Made by a program: the position numbers and the translations under genes. Source: Nitrospira sp. (GTDB taxonomy: Bacteria; Nitrospirota; JACRHL01). Taken from it: DNA of 9,786 nt. The notes under the pieces were generated by a model that worked only from the letters and a program-made list of their open reading frames with translations, did no database searches and was not told where the DNA came from. The first letter of the stretch is position 1. Every line of letters starts with the position of its first letter. Positions 8,660 to 9,786 of this stretch are shown here, piece after piece. Where the stretch lies: contig JALWRU010000003.1 in assembly GCA_026994095.1 (NCBI GenBank), forward strand, positions 1-9,786, read 5' to 3'.

Positions 8660-9786
8660 CTACCGGTCGGCGGGCTCCCGTTTGCCTTTTGAACGGCCCA
8701 GCCGCTCCACGCTGTAGTTCCAGGACTGCCAGACCGCCAGCTGGTCGTATGCCCAGCGGTATTCGCCCTCACCAACCAGGCCCGGTTTCAGGCAGGTGCG
8801 ATACCACTCGGTGGCGCGGGTGATGTCTCCCTCCGATTGGGCCTTCAAGCCCAGGTAGTATGCAGTCTCGACCAGTTGGTCGTTGGGTAGCACCAGATCG
8901 GCCATCCTGGCTTCGCTGATCTGGCCCAGCAGAAACCTGCCCAGCGTATCGTAAAGACCGCTCCCCGCCCGGTCGTAGTAGGCCTCGATCTGCCGTTTCT
9001 GGCTGTTGGAGGCCCCATCGCGAATCATGGCGGCGGCCCGCAGCAACCATACGTAGTCGGCATGTGGGCCGCGACTCGGGTCGCCCACCAGTTGCCATAG
9101 CAGTTCAGGCGAACCCCTGCCGTAAAAAATCATGGCGGCCATATTGCGCTGTATTAGTGGCACGTGACGGCCCAGCCAGGCGGCGGCATTGTCGATGCCC
9201 TCAGTCTCCTTCAGAAATTGGTAGGCCTGGACCCGCATCACGATTTCGCCTCCGCCCCGGCTGTGCAGCAGGTTCTGGAGTTGAAATGCCAGATCGGGGT
9301 CGCCTTGCTGGGCCACATACAGCGCGGGTGCTTGCAGCCGGCTTTGCGGTATCTGTGCGGCGATAAGGGCGCGCATGGCCGCCATTGCCTCATCGGGTTG
9401 CTTGGCCAACTCCGCGTTGAAGGCTTTGCCAATCACAAAGCGCCAGTCCGAAGCGGTGATTTGCACCGGCCAGCGAGACAGCAGTTGCGCTGCCTCCTCA
9501 TGTCGGCCTTCACCCCACAGCAACTGGAGCAGTGGGGTAGTGCTCTTCAGGTGGGTGGGATACCGCTTGGCGAGCGCGGTGGCAATATACTCTGCCCGGG
9601 GGATGTCCTCCAGCGCGCGCTCCACCTTGACTGCCTCCCGCATGACCTGTCCATAGTACCCTTCCACTTCAGGGGTGATCACCGTTTTGGCCTTCAGAGG
9701 CTGGCCCAACTGCCGGTACATGCGCGATACACGTGTAGTGGCCTGCATGGTGTAAAACCACGAGGCACGGGGCAGTTCTTTATCCA
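8660..9786 (-). CDS. TPR-like helical repeat protein (N-terminus outside window)
   Basis: Reading is open to the window edge on the minus strand (in frame from 9784), giving 374 residues; an internal ATG at 9748 is not needed as start because DKELPRASWFYT continues in frame upstream. The protein is a string of paired helices of tetratricopeptide/Sel1 style, for example HEEAAQLLSRWP, PDLAFQLQNLLHS and GDITRATEWYRTCLKPG, with A/L/Y/W at repeat positions. The C-terminus is basic (GRSKGKREPADR). Such solenoids act as scaffolds for protein binding. No membrane segment is seen in this part; a signal sequence, if any, lies beyond the window. Specific function unknown. It converges with the PilZ gene with a 43-base gap; CCGGT/ACCGG at the gene end is a small dyad without T-run. 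Confidence 0.75.
   Translation of the reverse strand, partial: DKELPRASWFYTMQATTRVSRMYRQLGQPLKAKTVITPEVEGYYGQVMREAVKVERALEDIPRAEYIATALAKRYPTHLKSTTPLLQLLWGEGRHEEAAQLLSRWPVQITASDWRFVIGKAFNAELAKQPDEAMAAMRALIAAQIPQSRLQAPALYVAQQGDPDLAFQLQNLLHSRGGGEIVMRVQAYQFLKETEGIDNAAAWLGRHVPLIQRNMAAMIFYGRGSPELLWQLVGDPSRGPHADYVWLLRAAAMIRDGASNSQKRQIEAYYDRAGSGLYDTLGRFLLGQISEARMADLVLPNDQLVETAYYLGLKAQSEGDITRATEWYRTCLKPGLVGEGEYRWAYDQLAVWQSWNYSVERLGRSKGKREPADR

Overview
The window shows a GC-rich proteobacterial chromosome, most likely a gammaproteobacterium (tentative: it rests on general gene style and the P4-type integrase, not on a marker gene), that carries a small integrated element next to a tRNA gene. On the left is the 3' end of a low-molecular-weight-phosphatase-type arsenate reductase, then tRNA-Ala(GGC) with a near-consensus promoter and a strong intrinsic terminator. 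On the right are a PilZ-domain gene and, convergent with it, the C-terminal part of a TPR-like protein.

Between them lies a nearly self-contained integrative element. It is bounded by a 65-bp perfect direct repeat (350-414 and 8088-8152), so an excised circle would be 7738 bp. Both repeat copies contain the terminator hairpin that follows tRNA-Ala, and paired GGGGGTAA-type motifs sit just inside each end. Reading left to right, the element encodes a P4-type tyrosine integrase, an overlapping unknown protein, an AlpA-type small HTH protein whose ribosome binding site is buried in a hairpin, and an overlapping winged-helix/replication-initiator-like protein. The 3' end of that last gene carries 15-bp palindromes that continue to the putative promoter of the next gene. 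That next gene is the main cargo: a 967-residue MmeI-like (type IIL) protein with restriction and methylation activities fused in one chain, with intact PD-ExK nuclease and methyltransferase motifs. A NYN-domain (PIN-like) nuclease follows.

The NYN gene sits in an AT-richer segment with a candidate structured leader or small RNA just upstream. It is flanked by two copies of the 3' end of the MmeI-like gene: the real one (6070-6341) and a broken copy about 94% identical (7425-7696). This suggests the cargo slot between integrase module and right end has been rewritten by recombination between related defence genes. The last roughly 370 bases before the right repeat hold no convincing gene but contain large dyads.

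Taken together, the element looks like a minimal defence island: an integration and excision module, a small regulatory or replication module rich in palindromes, an MmeI-like restriction-modification enzyme and a putative RNase. Least explained by known families are the 15-bp palindromes, the structured leader before the NYN gene, the duplicated 3' end, and an attachment site that appears to lie in the tRNA terminator rather than in the tRNA itself.
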